A stretch of 64,000 bases of DNA from Chitinophaga horti (GCF_022867795.2 NZ_CP107006.1:5642001-5706000); one strand, 5' to 3'; positions 1-9,056 are shown, numbered from the stretch's first letter. Notes: a model not told the origin generated them from the letters alone. Numbers and translations are program-made.

Positions 1-759
1 AGAAGCCTCGATTTTACCGTTTTCGAAGTTAGCAGTAGCAGTGTAGTAAGCACCTTCGTACAGTTTTTTCAGGCTGCCCATCATCATGGCTGCGGCACCG
101 CTTTGCTCCATACCATAGAGCGCGCCGATGTTCGCGAACATTGACATATCAGCTTTCTCTTTCATCAGCTTTTTGAAGCCATCGATGCTGTTAGCAGACT
201 CGCTTTCTTTCAATTTGAAGAGGCGGGCAACTTCTACTTTAGCGGCAGAAGTGCTTTCGTCGCCATAGCTACCCTGGATAGCTACGCCGATAATCACATC
301 TTTGTTCCAACCTACTACTGCTTCGTCGATAGCAGCGTATTTGAAATCAGACCCTTCGGCTTTGATTTCTACAGTAGATTTATTTTTCTTCAGGAATGCT
401 TCGAATTTAGCGGCGTCGTCCAGTTTGCCTACGAAGTTGAAGGTCATTTTGCCACCGGTTGCAGGCGTCATGGCAATAAATACCTGGCTTTTGAGGTCAA
501 TACCGGAATTTTCGATTTCCTTCATGCCTTTGGCTACCTCGCTGGTAGTATCACCACCCTGGATAGACTCAAACAATTTGTCCATGGTAATTCCGCTGGC
601 AACGAGTTTGTCGTGCAGCTGTTTGCCATCAATGCTCAGCACAAATGCCGCTTCTTTGGGAATGTGCTTGCTCTGGGTCGGAACTTTCGAGCACGACGAC
701 ATCAGCACTACGAAGGCAGTGCCCATCGCCAACAAAACTTTGGAAAGGTTCTTTTTCAT
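1..759 (-). CDS. DUF4836-type lipoprotein, 3' end beyond window
   Basis: The reading frame starts with ATG at 759 and stays open for 253 codons to the left edge, so the C-terminus is missing. The N-terminus is a lipoprotein signal: Lys-rich start, hydrophobic core and a lipobox ending in Cys23 (LMSSC). The body (SIDGKQLHDKL..., later KVEVARLFKLKES) resembles the DUF4836 family of Bacteroidota envelope lipoproteins, whose function is unknown. The family assignment is from recognition of the sequence only. About 300 bp of AT-rich DNA separates it from the next gene, which is on the other strand. Confidence 0.75.
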   Translation of the reverse strand, partial: MKKNLSKVLLAMGTAFVVLMSSCSKVPTQSKHIPKEAAFVLSIDGKQLHDKLVASGITMDKLFESIQGGDTTSEVAKGMKEIENSGIDLKSQVFIAMTPATGGKMTFNFVGKLDDAAKFEAFLKKNKSTVEIKAEGSDFKYAAIDEAVVGWNKDVIIGVAIQGSYGDESTSAAKVEVARLFKLKESESANSIDGFKKLMKEKADMSMFANIGALYGMEQSGAAAMMMGSLKKLYEGAYYTATANFENGKIEAS

Positions 760-1007
760 AAAAGAGATAAAACGTTAAAAGGATTTTGAGAATTAGGAGC
801 GAAAATACAATGTTTTTTGCTAATGCGTTTCGGATTCTTTATAACCGGTTAACAAAAGTCTTGCCGAAGGAATGCGGAGCCCAAACAATAAAACCCATGA
901 TTTTCAGTTTATTAACAAACCATATTCCGGAAAACTGGCCGCCCTGCGACTATTTCTCCCTTTAAAACGCTGTTTATTATAAAAAATAAATATCTGATAG
1001 ATTTATA

Positions 1008-1015
1008 TACCTTTG
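1008..1015 (+). promoter_or_regulatory. -7 promoter element for the YciI gene
   Basis: TACCTTTG matches the Bacteroidota TAnnTTTG element and lies 40 bp upstream of the ATG at 1056. No clean TTTG element is seen at -33, so only the downstream half is supported. Confidence 0.4.
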
Positions 1016-1055
1016 TATTAATCAGTGATTCATAACCATTTATTGAAAAGAGCCG

Positions 1056-1340
1056 ATGTTTTTAATCATGTTACAATACATCCGACCGCTGGCCGCTATT
1101 GACCACTACCTGGATGCCCACAAAGTTTTTCTAGATAAGTATGTTCAGAGCGGGCATTTTATCTTGTCGGGTCGGCGTAAACCTCGTACCGGGGCAATTA
1201 TTTTATGTAAGTCGTCTTCCCGCAAGGAAGTAGAGGCTATTTTGGCCGAAGATCCCCTGGATAAATACCAACTCGCGCTTTACGAGATTATTGAAATTGA
1301 GCCAATTTTTGCCGCGCAGCAACTGGAACAGCTGCTCTAA
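1056..1340 (+). CDS. YciI family protein
   Basis: A 94-residue protein with the fold signature of the YciI/YCII family: a hydrophobic first strand (MFLIMLQYIRP), HxxFLDKYVQSG, then SGRRKPRTGAIIL, and a C-terminal acidic strand. Members are small dimeric alpha-beta barrel proteins; a conserved His-Asp pair is thought to be catalytic in some, but no general reaction is known. The His in DAHKVFLDKY is kept. The first ATG at 1056 is preferred over the one at 1068 because the first strand normally starts there. The gene is monocistronic by layout. No substrate can be inferred from its neighbours. Confidence 0.8.
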   Translation: MFLIMLQYIRPLAAIDHYLDAHKVFLDKYVQSGHFILSGRRKPRTGAIILCKSSSRKEVEAILAEDPLDKYQLALYEIIEIEPIFAAQQLEQLL

Positions 1341-1453
1341 TTGCAACTATACCACCGCCAACATCTAATCGCGACCGCTCTCTTTTCCTGATTGTTTTGT
1401 ACTTCTGATGCAGCAGAGTAGTGCCTTTTACAGGTACTGACCGAACTATGCGC

Positions 1454-2002
1454 CTACCACTTTACCGTAACGGGTTTACGGTGCTCCACGACAGCTTTCA
1501 TATTATCTAACCCTTGCTGAAAGTCCTTTTCCAGCGCACCTTTCATAAACATACCCATGATGTTTTCGGGCCGGCCGTAGTTAGCGTCAAAGCCCCAGGT
1601 AACTTTCGTTTTGCCGTCGGCATCTTCGAGTTGAAAAAAGATATTGGCTTGTGAGTGGTAAGGTTTGAAGAAGTAAATTTTCTGGCGGATGTGTTTGTAC
1701 GGCTCCAGCGAAATATGCTCCAGTTTGCCTTCTCCGATCTTTTCACCTTTCCAGGTGATGAATGCGCCGGCTGTGCCATCGATGCCGGTAAGCGTGTATA
1801 CGGCAGCGGTGTCCGCCAGTTTCCAGGTACTCCATTTATTAAAGTGTTCGAACTTCGCCAGGTAGTCCCACACCACGTTAGCGGGTGCATTGACCAGGAT
1901 AGAGCGTTCAACACGCAGGTGAGAAGGGGCTGCAAAAACCAATACGAGGAATAGTGCGACGACGACGCCTACAATCCAGGCAAGAACTTTTAGTGCTTTC
2001 AT
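1454..2002 (-). CDS. SRPBCC (polyketide cyclase/START-like) family protein
   Basis: A 182-residue protein with one N-terminal hydrophobic segment (residues about 5-25) followed by a START/Bet v1-like domain: VERSILVNAPANVVWDYLAKFEHFNKW is the usual first strand and helix, and the C-terminal helix is ALEKDFQQGLDNMKAVVE. These domains form a hydrophobic ligand-binding cavity; no ligand or reaction can be inferred here. The leading membrane segment suggests anchoring facing the periplasm or cytosol, which cannot be decided. It lies on the same strand as msrB with about 150 bp between, so co-transcription is possible but not shown. Confidence 0.75.
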   Translation of the reverse strand: MKALKVLAWIVGVVVALFLVLVFAAPSHLRVERSILVNAPANVVWDYLAKFEHFNKWSTWKLADTAAVYTLTGIDGTAGAFITWKGEKIGEGKLEHISLEPYKHIRQKIYFFKPYHSQANIFFQLEDADGKTKVTWGFDANYGRPENIMGMFMKGALEKDFQQGLDNMKAVVEHRKPVTVKW

Positions 2003-2155
2003 AAATGGAGTGTTTAGGCCTACTAAATATAAGCCTTTTTGGGCGGCGGCAGATTTGGGGGCAAAAAAATCCGTACCGCTGTGGCGTTCGTGTAGCCATA
2101 GCTGGTACGGAGAAAAAGTTTTTTTAGACGGATGGCTGGTTTTGTTAATGAACTG

Positions 2156-2725
2156 TTACTTGTCGGTGTCCTTCTCTTTGCCGGAATACTTTTTATCTGC
2201 TTCCTTCGCTTTATCGAAGTCGAGGATGACAGAGTTGATGCAGTAGCGCAGGCCGGTAGGTGGCGGTCCATCGTCGAAAACGTGGCCCAGGTGCGCTTTA
2301 CAGCGACCACACATTACCTCTGTACGCGTCATTCCGTGCGAATTGTCGGGTGAATAAATAACGCTCGTCTTTGAAATTGGCTGGTAAAAGCTAGGCCAGC
2401 CGCAACCACTCTCGAATTTTGTGTCTGATACGAAAAGTGGATTGCCGCATGCTGCGCAGTAATACGTGCCTTTGTCTGTGGTATTCCAGTACTTGCCGGT
2501 AAAAGCCCACTCTGTGCCCTTTTCTCTCGCTATTTCGAAAACTTTGTCGGGTAAAACCTTCTTCCACTCTGCATCCGTCATGTTAACCTTGCTGCTATCC
2601 GTGCGGGAGTAGACGGGATTCTTTTTATCCTCCATATGATTGGCATTTTTCCCACGTTGCTGGGAGTATGAACATTGACTAAATAAAACGGATAAGATCA
2701 AAATTACCAGATTCCTCGCTTTCAT
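2156..2725 (-). CDS. msrB: peptide-methionine (R)-S-oxide reductase MsrB
   Basis: MsrB reduces methionine-R-sulfoxide in proteins. The 189-residue product has the two zinc-binding CxxC pairs (Cys90/Cys93 and Cys139/Cys142), the CGWPSF signature at 108-113, and the catalytic RYCINS with Cys162. The N-terminus is a signal-like hydrophobic stretch ending near Cys18 (LFSQC), a loose Bacteroidota lipobox, so the enzyme is probably periplasmic or lipid-anchored and repairs envelope proteins. It is divergent from mutL, and the intergenic region holds a strong dyad (2758-2782). Family call is secure; export is inferred. Confidence 0.93.
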   Translation of the reverse strand: MKARNLVILILSVLFSQCSYSQQRGKNANHMEDKKNPVYSRTDSSKVNMTDAEWKKVLPDKVFEIAREKGTEWAFTGKYWNTTDKGTYYCAACGNPLFVSDTKFESGCGWPSFYQPISKTSVIYSPDNSHGMTRTEVMCGRCKAHLGHVFDDGPPPTGLRYCINSVILDFDKAKEADKKYSGKEKDTDK

Positions 2726-2757
2726 ATTTATTCTGATTACCTGTTAACTACATTTTA

Positions 2758-2782
2758 ACACCAATATTCATACCATTGGTGT
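2758..2782. promoter_or_regulatory. inverted repeat between msrB and mutL
   Basis: ACACCAAT (2758-2765) and ATTGGTGT (2775-2782) are perfect 8-bp arms around a 9-bp centre, with TTAA sequences extending the symmetry outward. It lies about 33 bp upstream of the msrB ATG, a position suited to an operator. The protein that binds it is unknown. Confidence 0.4.
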
Positions 2783-2941
2783 ATTAACATCTAAAGTTAC
2801 GAAGATGCGCTGGCATTGGATTGTAAGCGGATGTTATACCATATACTTTAACAATCCTTTACGGCGGGTGTGAATATTATTGCGACTCAATCTTTCCTGA
2901 ACAAAGGAGGAGAATTGCTACATTTGCGCAAAAGGCAGGAA

Positions 2942-4906
2942 GTGGCTGACATCATAAATTTATTACCCGATAATATAGCGAACCAGATTGCTGCCGGTGA
3001 AGTAATTCAACGCCCGGCTTCGGCAGTGAAGGAACTGCTGGAGAATGCGGTAGATGCCGGCGCAACAGAAATACAACTGATCCTCCGCGATGCCGGTAAA
3101 GAACTGGTACAGGTGATCGACAACGGTAGCGGCATGACCGAGACCGATGCGCGCATGTGTTTCGAGCGGCATGCAACGTCGAAGATCAATACGATCGACG
3201 ACCTGTTCGCCATTCGTACCATGGGCTTCCGTGGCGAGGCGCTGGCCTCCATTGCGGCCGTTTCGCAGGTAGAATTGAAATCGCGCCGGGCCGACTCGGA
3301 CCTTGGCACTTATATAGAGATCGACAACAGCGTCGTGAAGAAGCAGGAGCCTTGCCAGGCACAGATAGGTACCAGCATCGCGATGAAAAATCTGTTCTTT
3401 AACGTGCCCGCCCGCAGGAACTTTCTGAAGAGCAATGCTGCGGAAATGCGCCATATTGTAGACGAGTTCATCCGTGTGGCGATGTCTTTCCCCGAATTGC
3501 AGTTTTCGCTCAACAGTAACGGGCAGGAACTGTTTCACCTCGAGAAAGGTTCTCTCAAACAGCGCATCGTGGCCATCCTCGGCCAGCACTATAATGCAAA
3601 GCTGGTGGCCGTAAAAGAAGCAACGGATTACATGGACCTCAACGGGTTTGTGGGTAAACCGGAAACGTCCAAGAAAACACGCGGCGACCAGTTTTTCTTC
3701 GTCAACAACCGTTTTATTAAGAGTCCGTACCTGCACCATGCAGTGATGAACGCATTTGCCGAAATGATCCCGGCCGACAGCTTCCCGCTATACGTGCTGT
3801 TTATTGATGTGGATCCGGCGCATGTGGACATCAACGTGCATCCTACCAAGCAGGAAATTAAGTTCGATGATGAAAAACTGATGTACGCTTTTGTACAATC
3901 GGCCATCCGACACGCGCTGGCGCAGTTTAGTGTAACGCCTGCCCTCAACTTCGACCTTGACCCGGGAATTTCTCAGCTGGATGCGATTACCAAGCCGTTT
4001 ACGCCGGAAGACCAGGCCTTATCGGTAGGTTCCTCTATCTATAAAAGCTTTACGCAGGCCAACCAGGCCCACGTGATCGATAAAGGCAGCAACAGCAACC
4101 TGAAACACTGGAAAGACCTGTACGAAGGTCCGCGCCCGGTGTCGTCGGGCAGCTCGTCGTTCCCCTCAATACCTTCGGCGCCGCATGAAATACCGGCGGC
4201 GGCATCTGTTATCGATGAACGCTGGCAGGAAGTGAGTTCTGCACAGAAGGTACCGATGCAGGTACATCTGCAGTACATTCTTTCGCACATCAAATCTGGT
4301 TTTATACTGATCGATCAGCAGGCTGCCCACGAGCGTATCCTGTACGAGCGTTACAACCGTGCATTGTCTGATACGCCGATGGCTACACAGCAAAGCCTTT
4401 TCCCGCAAACGTTGCATTTGCAGCCTGCGGATGCGGTGCTGGTAACGGAAATGCTAGCCGATCTGCACGCCCTTGGTTATGACCTGGAGCCGTTCGGGAA
4501 TAATACCTTCATTGTTCGCGGTACGCCAGCGGATATACAAACGGGTAATGAGCAAGCGAGCATCGAAGGATTGCTGGAGCAGTTCAAGAACTTCAGTCAT
4601 GAATTGAAGCATAACCGCCGCGAGCAGCTCGTACGGTCAATTGCCCGCAACAACGCCATTCCCCGGGGCAAGCCGCTTTCTACACGGGAGATGCAGAATC
4701 TCATCGACGAATTATTTGCCTGTACCATGCCGAGCGTTTCGCCGGGAGGCAGGTTTACTTATATATCCTTCAAATTGCAGGATCTGGAAAGAATGTTTGA
4801 AAGGGGGCTTAAGGCCTCCTTTTCTTTTTACCTGGGGGATGAGTTGAGGTGGTGTAAGTTGTTTTCTGGGTGTTGTCAGGGAGTGCCTGACAGCAAAGCA
4901 GTGTAA
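2942..4906 (+). CDS. mutL: DNA mismatch repair protein MutL
   Basis: MutL is the ATPase that couples MutS mismatch recognition to strand removal. The GHKL N-domain is complete: ELLENAVDAG at 31-40, DNGSGM, and GFRGEAL. I chose GTG at 2942 because VADIINLLPDNIANQIAAGE matches the family start; another in-frame GTG at 2870 would add 24 unrelated residues. The C-domain has DQQAAHERILYE (from residue 458), the endonuclease-type DQHA motif with Gln for His. After LQDLERMFERG the frame runs about 30 more residues through a clear terminator hairpin. One extra G in the G5 run at 4803-4807 would end the protein at ERGA-stop, the expected family length. Confidence 0.9.
   Translation: MADIINLLPDNIANQIAAGEVIQRPASAVKELLENAVDAGATEIQLILRDAGKELVQVIDNGSGMTETDARMCFERHATSKINTIDDLFAIRTMGFRGEALASIAAVSQVELKSRRADSDLGTYIEIDNSVVKKQEPCQAQIGTSIAMKNLFFNVPARRNFLKSNAAEMRHIVDEFIRVAMSFPELQFSLNSNGQELFHLEKGSLKQRIVAILGQHYNAKLVAVKEATDYMDLNGFVGKPETSKKTRGDQFFFVNNRFIKSPYLHHAVMNAFAEMIPADSFPLYVLFIDVDPAHVDINVHPTKQEIKFDDEKLMYAFVQSAIRHALAQFSVTPALNFDLDPGISQLDAITKPFTPEDQALSVGSSIYKSFTQANQAHVIDKGSNSNLKHWKDLYEGPRPVSSGSSSFPSIPSAPHEIPAAASVIDERWQEVSSAQKVPMQVHLQYILSHIKSGFILIDQQAAHERILYERYNRALSDTPMATQQSLFPQTLHLQPADAVLVTEMLADLHALGYDLEPFGNNTFIVRGTPADIQTGNEQASIEGLLEQFKNFSHELKHNRREQLVRSIARNNAIPRGKPLSTREMQNLIDELFACTMPSVSPGGRFTYISFKLQDLERMFERGLKASFSFYLGDELRWCKLFSGCCQGVPDSKAV
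4800..4829 (+). terminator. intrinsic terminator of mutL
   Basis: Arms 4800-4808 and 4814-4822 pair over 9 bp with one G-U wobble, loop TTAAG, followed by TTTCTTTTT. The hairpin lies inside the annotated 3' end of mutL, which argues that the true stop is at or before it. Confidence 0.75.
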
Positions 4907-4946
4907 GCACCCCGCAAACTCCTGCGACCTGACAGCAAAGCAGTGT
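4874..4946. repeat. hairpin and 19-bp direct repeat at the mutL/gluconokinase junction
   Basis: CCTGACAGCAAAGCAGTGT occurs at 4886-4904 and again at 4928-4946 without mismatch. The first copy also forms a 7-bp hairpin with TGTCAGG at 4874-4880. A weaker relative, CCTGACAG followed by different sequence, lies near 33580. No T-run follows on either strand, so it is not a typical terminator. Confidence 0.6.
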
Positions 4947-4960
4947 GACTCCTCAGGAAA

Positions 4961-6442
4961 TTACCTCAGCACCCGCCCAATTTCCTTCATCTGCGCATAC
5001 AGCATCCCGAAAGCCCGGTAATTCCGCATGTACAACTGATGATGCTGCCCGTCCGGATTGAACACCTTCGTTCCGGGAGGCGGCGAATAACTCCACATAT
5101 CCAGCTCCTTTAAGGCGTGCCAGCCCAGTAGCGCTGCACCAAGGGCAGATGCGTCGTTTTCTTTTTCCAGGAGCATCGGCAGCTGGAAGACATCGGCCAG
5201 TAACTGGATCCATTGCTCGGAGGCGGTAAATCCACCGCTGACAGATACTTGTTTGATCGGGCCTGTGACGGTAAACAGTGCTTCTACGATACTATAAAGA
5301 CTGAAAGAAATGCCTTCGATCAACGCCCGTTGAAAATGGGCGGGGGTATGATGCTGACGAACGTTCGCAAAGGTGCCGCTGGCCCGGCTGTCCCAAACGG
5401 GAGCACGCTCGCCTTGCAGGTAAGGTAAACAAAGTAAGCCTTCGCAGCCTGGCGCTACGCGAAACGCATCTTCCGTAAACTGCGGAGCAGAAAATTTTCC
5501 GGGAGTAAGCAGGTTGCCGAGCCACTGAACGGCTACGCCGCCGTTGTTAATAGCCCCTCCGGCTACGTAGCGATCTTCCAGTACATAAGTGAACAGCCGG
5601 CCGGTTTCATCTGCCTGCGGGTTGCCCGTTACGGTCCGAATCGCGCCGCTCGTGCCGATAGTGATCGCTGCTTCACCAGGATTAACCGCCCCGCTGCCTA
5701 ATTGTGCCAGGCAGCCGTCACTGGCACCGGCTACAAAAATCGTCTGCGTCGAAAGGCCATTTGCTTCGAGCAGTGCGGCGTGCACCGGGGGCAAAATGTG
5801 CGTGGAAGGTACAATCTCCGGCAGCCTGTCCGCCGTAACGCCAGCGTGTTTCAACGCGGTTTGGCTCCACTTCTTTTCGCGGATATTAAACAAACCAGTG
5901 GCGGAAGCGATCGCGTAATCGGTGATGTACACGCCGCACAACTGGAACAAAATGTATTCTTTGATGCCGATAAACTTATGCGCCGTCTCAAACACCGCCG
6001 GCGCCTCCTGCTTCATCCACATCAATTTGCTTAGGGGCGACATCGGATGTACCGGGGTGCCGGTTTCGCGGAAAATAGCTTTGCCTTCCCGGGTATCCCG
6101 TAAGTCAGCGGCGTAAGCCTCGCTGCGATTGTCGGACCAGATGATGAGTGGTGTTAAAGGCGTCCCGGAGGCATCTACCGCCATCAGGCTGTGCATCGCG
6201 GCGCTGAAGCTTACCGCGGCAGGAGGGTAGCCAAGTTGTTTAATTACATCCCGAACGGTTTGCATCGCCGCCTCGTACAATTGCGGGGCGTTTTGTTCGC
6301 TACGACCCGGTTGTGGGTTTTGGGAGGGATAGGCCTGCCTGCTCTCCGCGATCACTTTACCGCTATGCAAAACGGCGATGGTCTTGGTGCTGCTGGTGCC
6401 GATATCTACGCCTAATATGTAAGGTGCCTGTGCGCTCATCAT
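4961..6442 (-). CDS. gntK: gluconokinase, FGGY carbohydrate kinase family
   Basis: A 493-residue FGGY kinase. The first phosphate-binding motif GVDIGTSSTKT lies near residues 11-21, and MHSLMAVD, IIWSDNRS and TGTPVHPMSPLSKLMWMK are hallmarks of the gluconate branch rather than xylulose or glycerol kinases. The C-terminal ATP site contains SVSGGFTASEQWIQLLADV and ASALGAALLG. The expected reaction is gluconate plus ATP to 6-phosphogluconate in the cytoplasm. It is divergent from a GMC dehydrogenase and its small subunit, which suggests use of sugar acids formed by periplasmic oxidation; that link is inference. Two adjacent ATG codons open the gene and either could be used. The substrate is not proved by sequence alone. 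Confidence 0.82.
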   Translation of the reverse strand: MMSAQAPYILGVDIGTSSTKTIAVLHSGKVIAESRQAYPSQNPQPGRSEQNAPQLYEAAMQTVRDVIKQLGYPPAAVSFSAAMHSLMAVDASGTPLTPLIIWSDNRSEAYAADLRDTREGKAIFRETGTPVHPMSPLSKLMWMKQEAPAVFETAHKFIGIKEYILFQLCGVYITDYAIASATGLFNIREKKWSQTALKHAGVTADRLPEIVPSTHILPPVHAALLEANGLSTQTIFVAGASDGCLAQLGSGAVNPGEAAITIGTSGAIRTVTGNPQADETGRLFTYVLEDRYVAGGAINNGGVAVQWLGNLLTPGKFSAPQFTEDAFRVAPGCEGLLCLPYLQGERAPVWDSRASGTFANVRQHHTPAHFQRALIEGISFSLYSIVEALFTVTGPIKQVSVSGGFTASEQWIQLLADVFQLPMLLEKENDASALGAALLGWHALKELDMWSYSPPPGTKVFNPDGQHHQLYMRNYRAFGMLYAQMKEIGRVLR

Positions 6443-6526
6443 ACAGTAAGTTAAAAAACAGCTTCCATTTACGCCGTTTAATTTTTAGATTTAGTTAAGT
6501 TAAGATGCCAATATAAATCCACGATT

Positions 6527-8251
6527 ATGCCATTTCAGATAAGGAAAAAAGGTCCGGTGTACGATGTGTGCATTGTCGGATCGGGCGCCGGCGGCGGTAT
6601 GGCCGCCAAGGTGCTGGCCGAAGCCGGACTAAAAGTCGCCCTGCTCGAAGCGGGGCCCAAATTCGATCCCAAAGATCCCGAACAATCCACCCAACTTAAA
6701 TGGGCGTACGATTCTCCCCGCCGCGGAGCCACCACTACACGGCCGTTCGGCGACCTCGATGCTGCGTATGGCGGCTGGGAAATTAACGGGGAGCCGTACA
6801 CGCAAAAAGGCAAGACAAAGTTCGACTGGTTCCGCTCGCGAATGGTAGGCGGCCGTACGAATCATTGGGGCCGCATCTCACTAAGATTTGGCCCGCGCGA
6901 CTTTAAGCATAAAAGCGTGGACGGATTTGGCGACGACTGGCCTATCGGCTACGATGACGTAAAACCTTTTTACGACCGGGTAGATAAGATGATCGGTGTA
7001 TTCGGCACCAAAGAAAATATGCCTAACGAGCCGGATGGTTTCTTTCTGCCGCCACCCAAACCACGGCTGCACGAATTACTGATCCGCGATGCCGGCCGGA
7101 AGATCGGTCTGCCGGTTATCACCTCCCGTATGTCGATGCTCACCCGCCCGGTAAACAAAGAACGCGGCGCGTGTTTCTATTGCGGCCAGTGTAACCGCGG
7201 CTGCTCGGTATACGGCGACTTCTCCTCTTCCTCGGTGCTCGTGAATCCTGCACTCAAAACAGGGAATGTTGATTTGTACGTGAATGCCATGGCACGCGAG
7301 GTAGTCACCGACGGCAATGGAAAGGCGACGGCTATTTCTTATGTGGATAAAACGGATTTACAGGAGTACCAGGTAAACGCCAAGGTGTTCGTACTCGCCG
7401 CCAGCGCCTGCGAATCGGCCAGGCTGCTGCTTAATTCCAAAGGTGCGGGGCACGATAACGGTCTGGCTAATTCCAGCGGCATGGTGGGCAAATACCTGCA
7501 TGACTCTACCGGCGCATCCCGCCGTGCGTTTTTGCCTTACCTGGTCGATCGTAAACGTTATAATGAAGATGGTGTTGGTGGTATGCACATGTATGTGCCC
7601 TGGTGGCTCGATAATAAAAAGCTGGACTTCGCCCGAGGCTACCACATTGAGTTTGGCGGTGGTATGGGCATGCCGATGTATGGATTCGGGTTTGGCGTAG
7701 AAGAACTACAGCCACTGGTAAGCGGTATGCAGGCCGGAGGTTACGGCGCGTCGCTGAAAAACGATTACCGCCGCATCTATGGCGCCACTATCGGCATGGC
7801 CGGCAGGGGAGAAGCGATTGCCCGGGAAGATAATTACTGTGAGATCGATCCAAACACGGTTGACAAATATGGCATCCCGGTATTGCGGTTCAACTATACG
7901 TGGAGCGAGCATGAGATCAAACAGGCGAGGCATATGCACGATACGTTCGAGCAGTTGATCCATGAGTTAGGCGGAGTGGCGCTCGGCACGAAGCCCGGCG
8001 CAGAAAAAAACTACGGGCTCGAAAACCCTGGCCGCATCATCCACGAAGTAGGTACTACCCGCATGGGCGACGATAAAAGGAAGTCGGTGGTGAACCGCTT
8101 CAACCAGGCGCACGATGTGAAAAACCTGTTCGTGGTCGATGGCGGACCATTCGTATCGCAGGCAGATAAAAATCCCACCTGGACGATCCTCGCACTTTCC
8201 CTCCGCGCATCCGAATACATCGTGGACGAACTTAAAAAACAAAACATCTGA
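6527..8251 (+). CDS. GMC family oxidoreductase, sugar dehydrogenase catalytic subunit
   Basis: A 574-residue flavoenzyme. The FAD-binding GSGAGGG is at 18-24, MVGGRTNHWGR follows the substrate-gating region, and HEVGTTRMG and NPTWTILALS mark the C-terminal GMC signature. Cysteines 216, 219, 222 and 226 (CFYCGQCNRGC) include the CX5CX3C spacing that holds a 3Fe-4S cluster in bacterial FAD-dependent glucose dehydrogenases, so electron transfer out of FAD is likely. It has no signal peptide; the next gene encodes a Tat-type small subunit, so the pair is probably exported together. Substrate could be glucose, gluconate or a glucoside (3-dehydrogenase type); sequence alone does not decide. No cytochrome c subunit is in the window. 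Confidence 0.85.
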   Translation: MPFQIRKKGPVYDVCIVGSGAGGGMAAKVLAEAGLKVALLEAGPKFDPKDPEQSTQLKWAYDSPRRGATTTRPFGDLDAAYGGWEINGEPYTQKGKTKFDWFRSRMVGGRTNHWGRISLRFGPRDFKHKSVDGFGDDWPIGYDDVKPFYDRVDKMIGVFGTKENMPNEPDGFFLPPPKPRLHELLIRDAGRKIGLPVITSRMSMLTRPVNKERGACFYCGQCNRGCSVYGDFSSSSVLVNPALKTGNVDLYVNAMAREVVTDGNGKATAISYVDKTDLQEYQVNAKVFVLAASACESARLLLNSKGAGHDNGLANSSGMVGKYLHDSTGASRRAFLPYLVDRKRYNEDGVGGMHMYVPWWLDNKKLDFARGYHIEFGGGMGMPMYGFGFGVEELQPLVSGMQAGGYGASLKNDYRRIYGATIGMAGRGEAIAREDNYCEIDPNTVDKYGIPVLRFNYTWSEHEIKQARHMHDTFEQLIHELGGVALGTKPGAEKNYGLENPGRIIHEVGTTRMGDDKRKSVVNRFNQAHDVKNLFVVDGGPFVSQADKNPTWTILALSLRASEYIVDELKKQNI

Positions 8252-8254
8252 CAA

Positions 8255-8941
8255 ATGGACAGAAGAGAATCGCTCAAAGCGTTATTTATAGGTTCTATTT
8301 CAGCCGGTACGCTGGTTACTGCATGTGACAACCCGGATAAAAAACCGGAAGCAAAAACTGCGGCTACCAAAGGTTACGGCCGCACGCCTGACGAAGCCAC
8401 ACGCGACGAAAAGCTGCATGCAGAGAAATTCTTCACCGCGGCGGAACTCACTACGATAGGTTTACTCGCCAACATTATCATCCCGAAAGATGAACACTCC
8501 GGAAGCGCTACTGATGCTGGTGTGCCCGACTTCATAGAATTTATGGCGAAAGATCAACCCGCGTTGCAAACACCACTTCGCGGCGGGCTGCGTTGGCTGG
8601 ACGTATTCAGCCTTAAAACCCATGGCCACATATTTTCCGAAAGCTCCGAAAAGCAACAGCTGGCCATCATCGACCAGATCGCGTATCCAGCTAAAGCAAA
8701 ACCGGAACTGAGCCAGGGGGTAAGCTTTTTTAACCTGATGCGCAACCTGACCGCGACTGGCTTCTTCACCAGTGAAATGGGCGTAAAAGATTTAGGCTAC
8801 CAGGGAAATAAACCCAATGTGTGGGACGGTGTGCCCGAGGAGGTCTTGAAGCAATACAACACGTCTTACGATGAAAAGCTACTGCCATTGTACATCAAAC
8901 CAGAAGATCGCGGTACGATCATGACCTGGGATGAGGCATAA
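8255..8941 (+). CDS. gluconate 2-dehydrogenase subunit 3 family protein
   Basis: A 228-residue small subunit starting 3 bp after the GMC gene, so the two are translationally coupled. The N-terminus has paired arginines (Arg3-Arg4), a hydrophobic stretch and Cys24 in VTAC, which fits a Tat signal or a lipoprotein signal. The mature part (FFTAAELTTIGLLANIIIPKDEHSG, later VPDFIEFMAKD) matches the gluconate dehydrogenase gamma-subunit family. In characterised systems this subunit carries the catalytic GMC subunit through the Tat pore and is needed for its maturation. The role here is inferred from family and gene order. Confidence 0.85.
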   Translation: MDRRESLKALFIGSISAGTLVTACDNPDKKPEAKTAATKGYGRTPDEATRDEKLHAEKFFTAAELTTIGLLANIIIPKDEHSGSATDAGVPDFIEFMAKDQPALQTPLRGGLRWLDVFSLKTHGHIFSESSEKQQLAIIDQIAYPAKAKPELSQGVSFFNLMRNLTATGFFTSEMGVKDLGYQGNKPNVWDGVPEEVLKQYNTSYDEKLLPLYIKPEDRGTIMTWDEA

Positions 8942-8947
8942 AAAGAA

Positions 8948-8980
8948 CGGGCTGCCTTCTTGCCAGGCAGCCCGCTCTTT
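8948..8980. terminator. hairpin terminator between convergent genes
   Basis: A perfect 10-bp stem (8948-8957 with 8965-8974), loop of 7, followed on the plus strand by CTCTTT. A weaker GCCTG/CAGGC hairpin follows at about 8990-9003. The site sits between the small-subunit gene and the convergent transporter gene. Confidence 0.7.
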
Positions 8981-9056
8981 CAAAGTTTTGCCTGATAGCA
9001 GGCAGCTCGTTCTCAGTATTTAATGGACAGCCAGATACCGGCGACCCTTTCTATCA

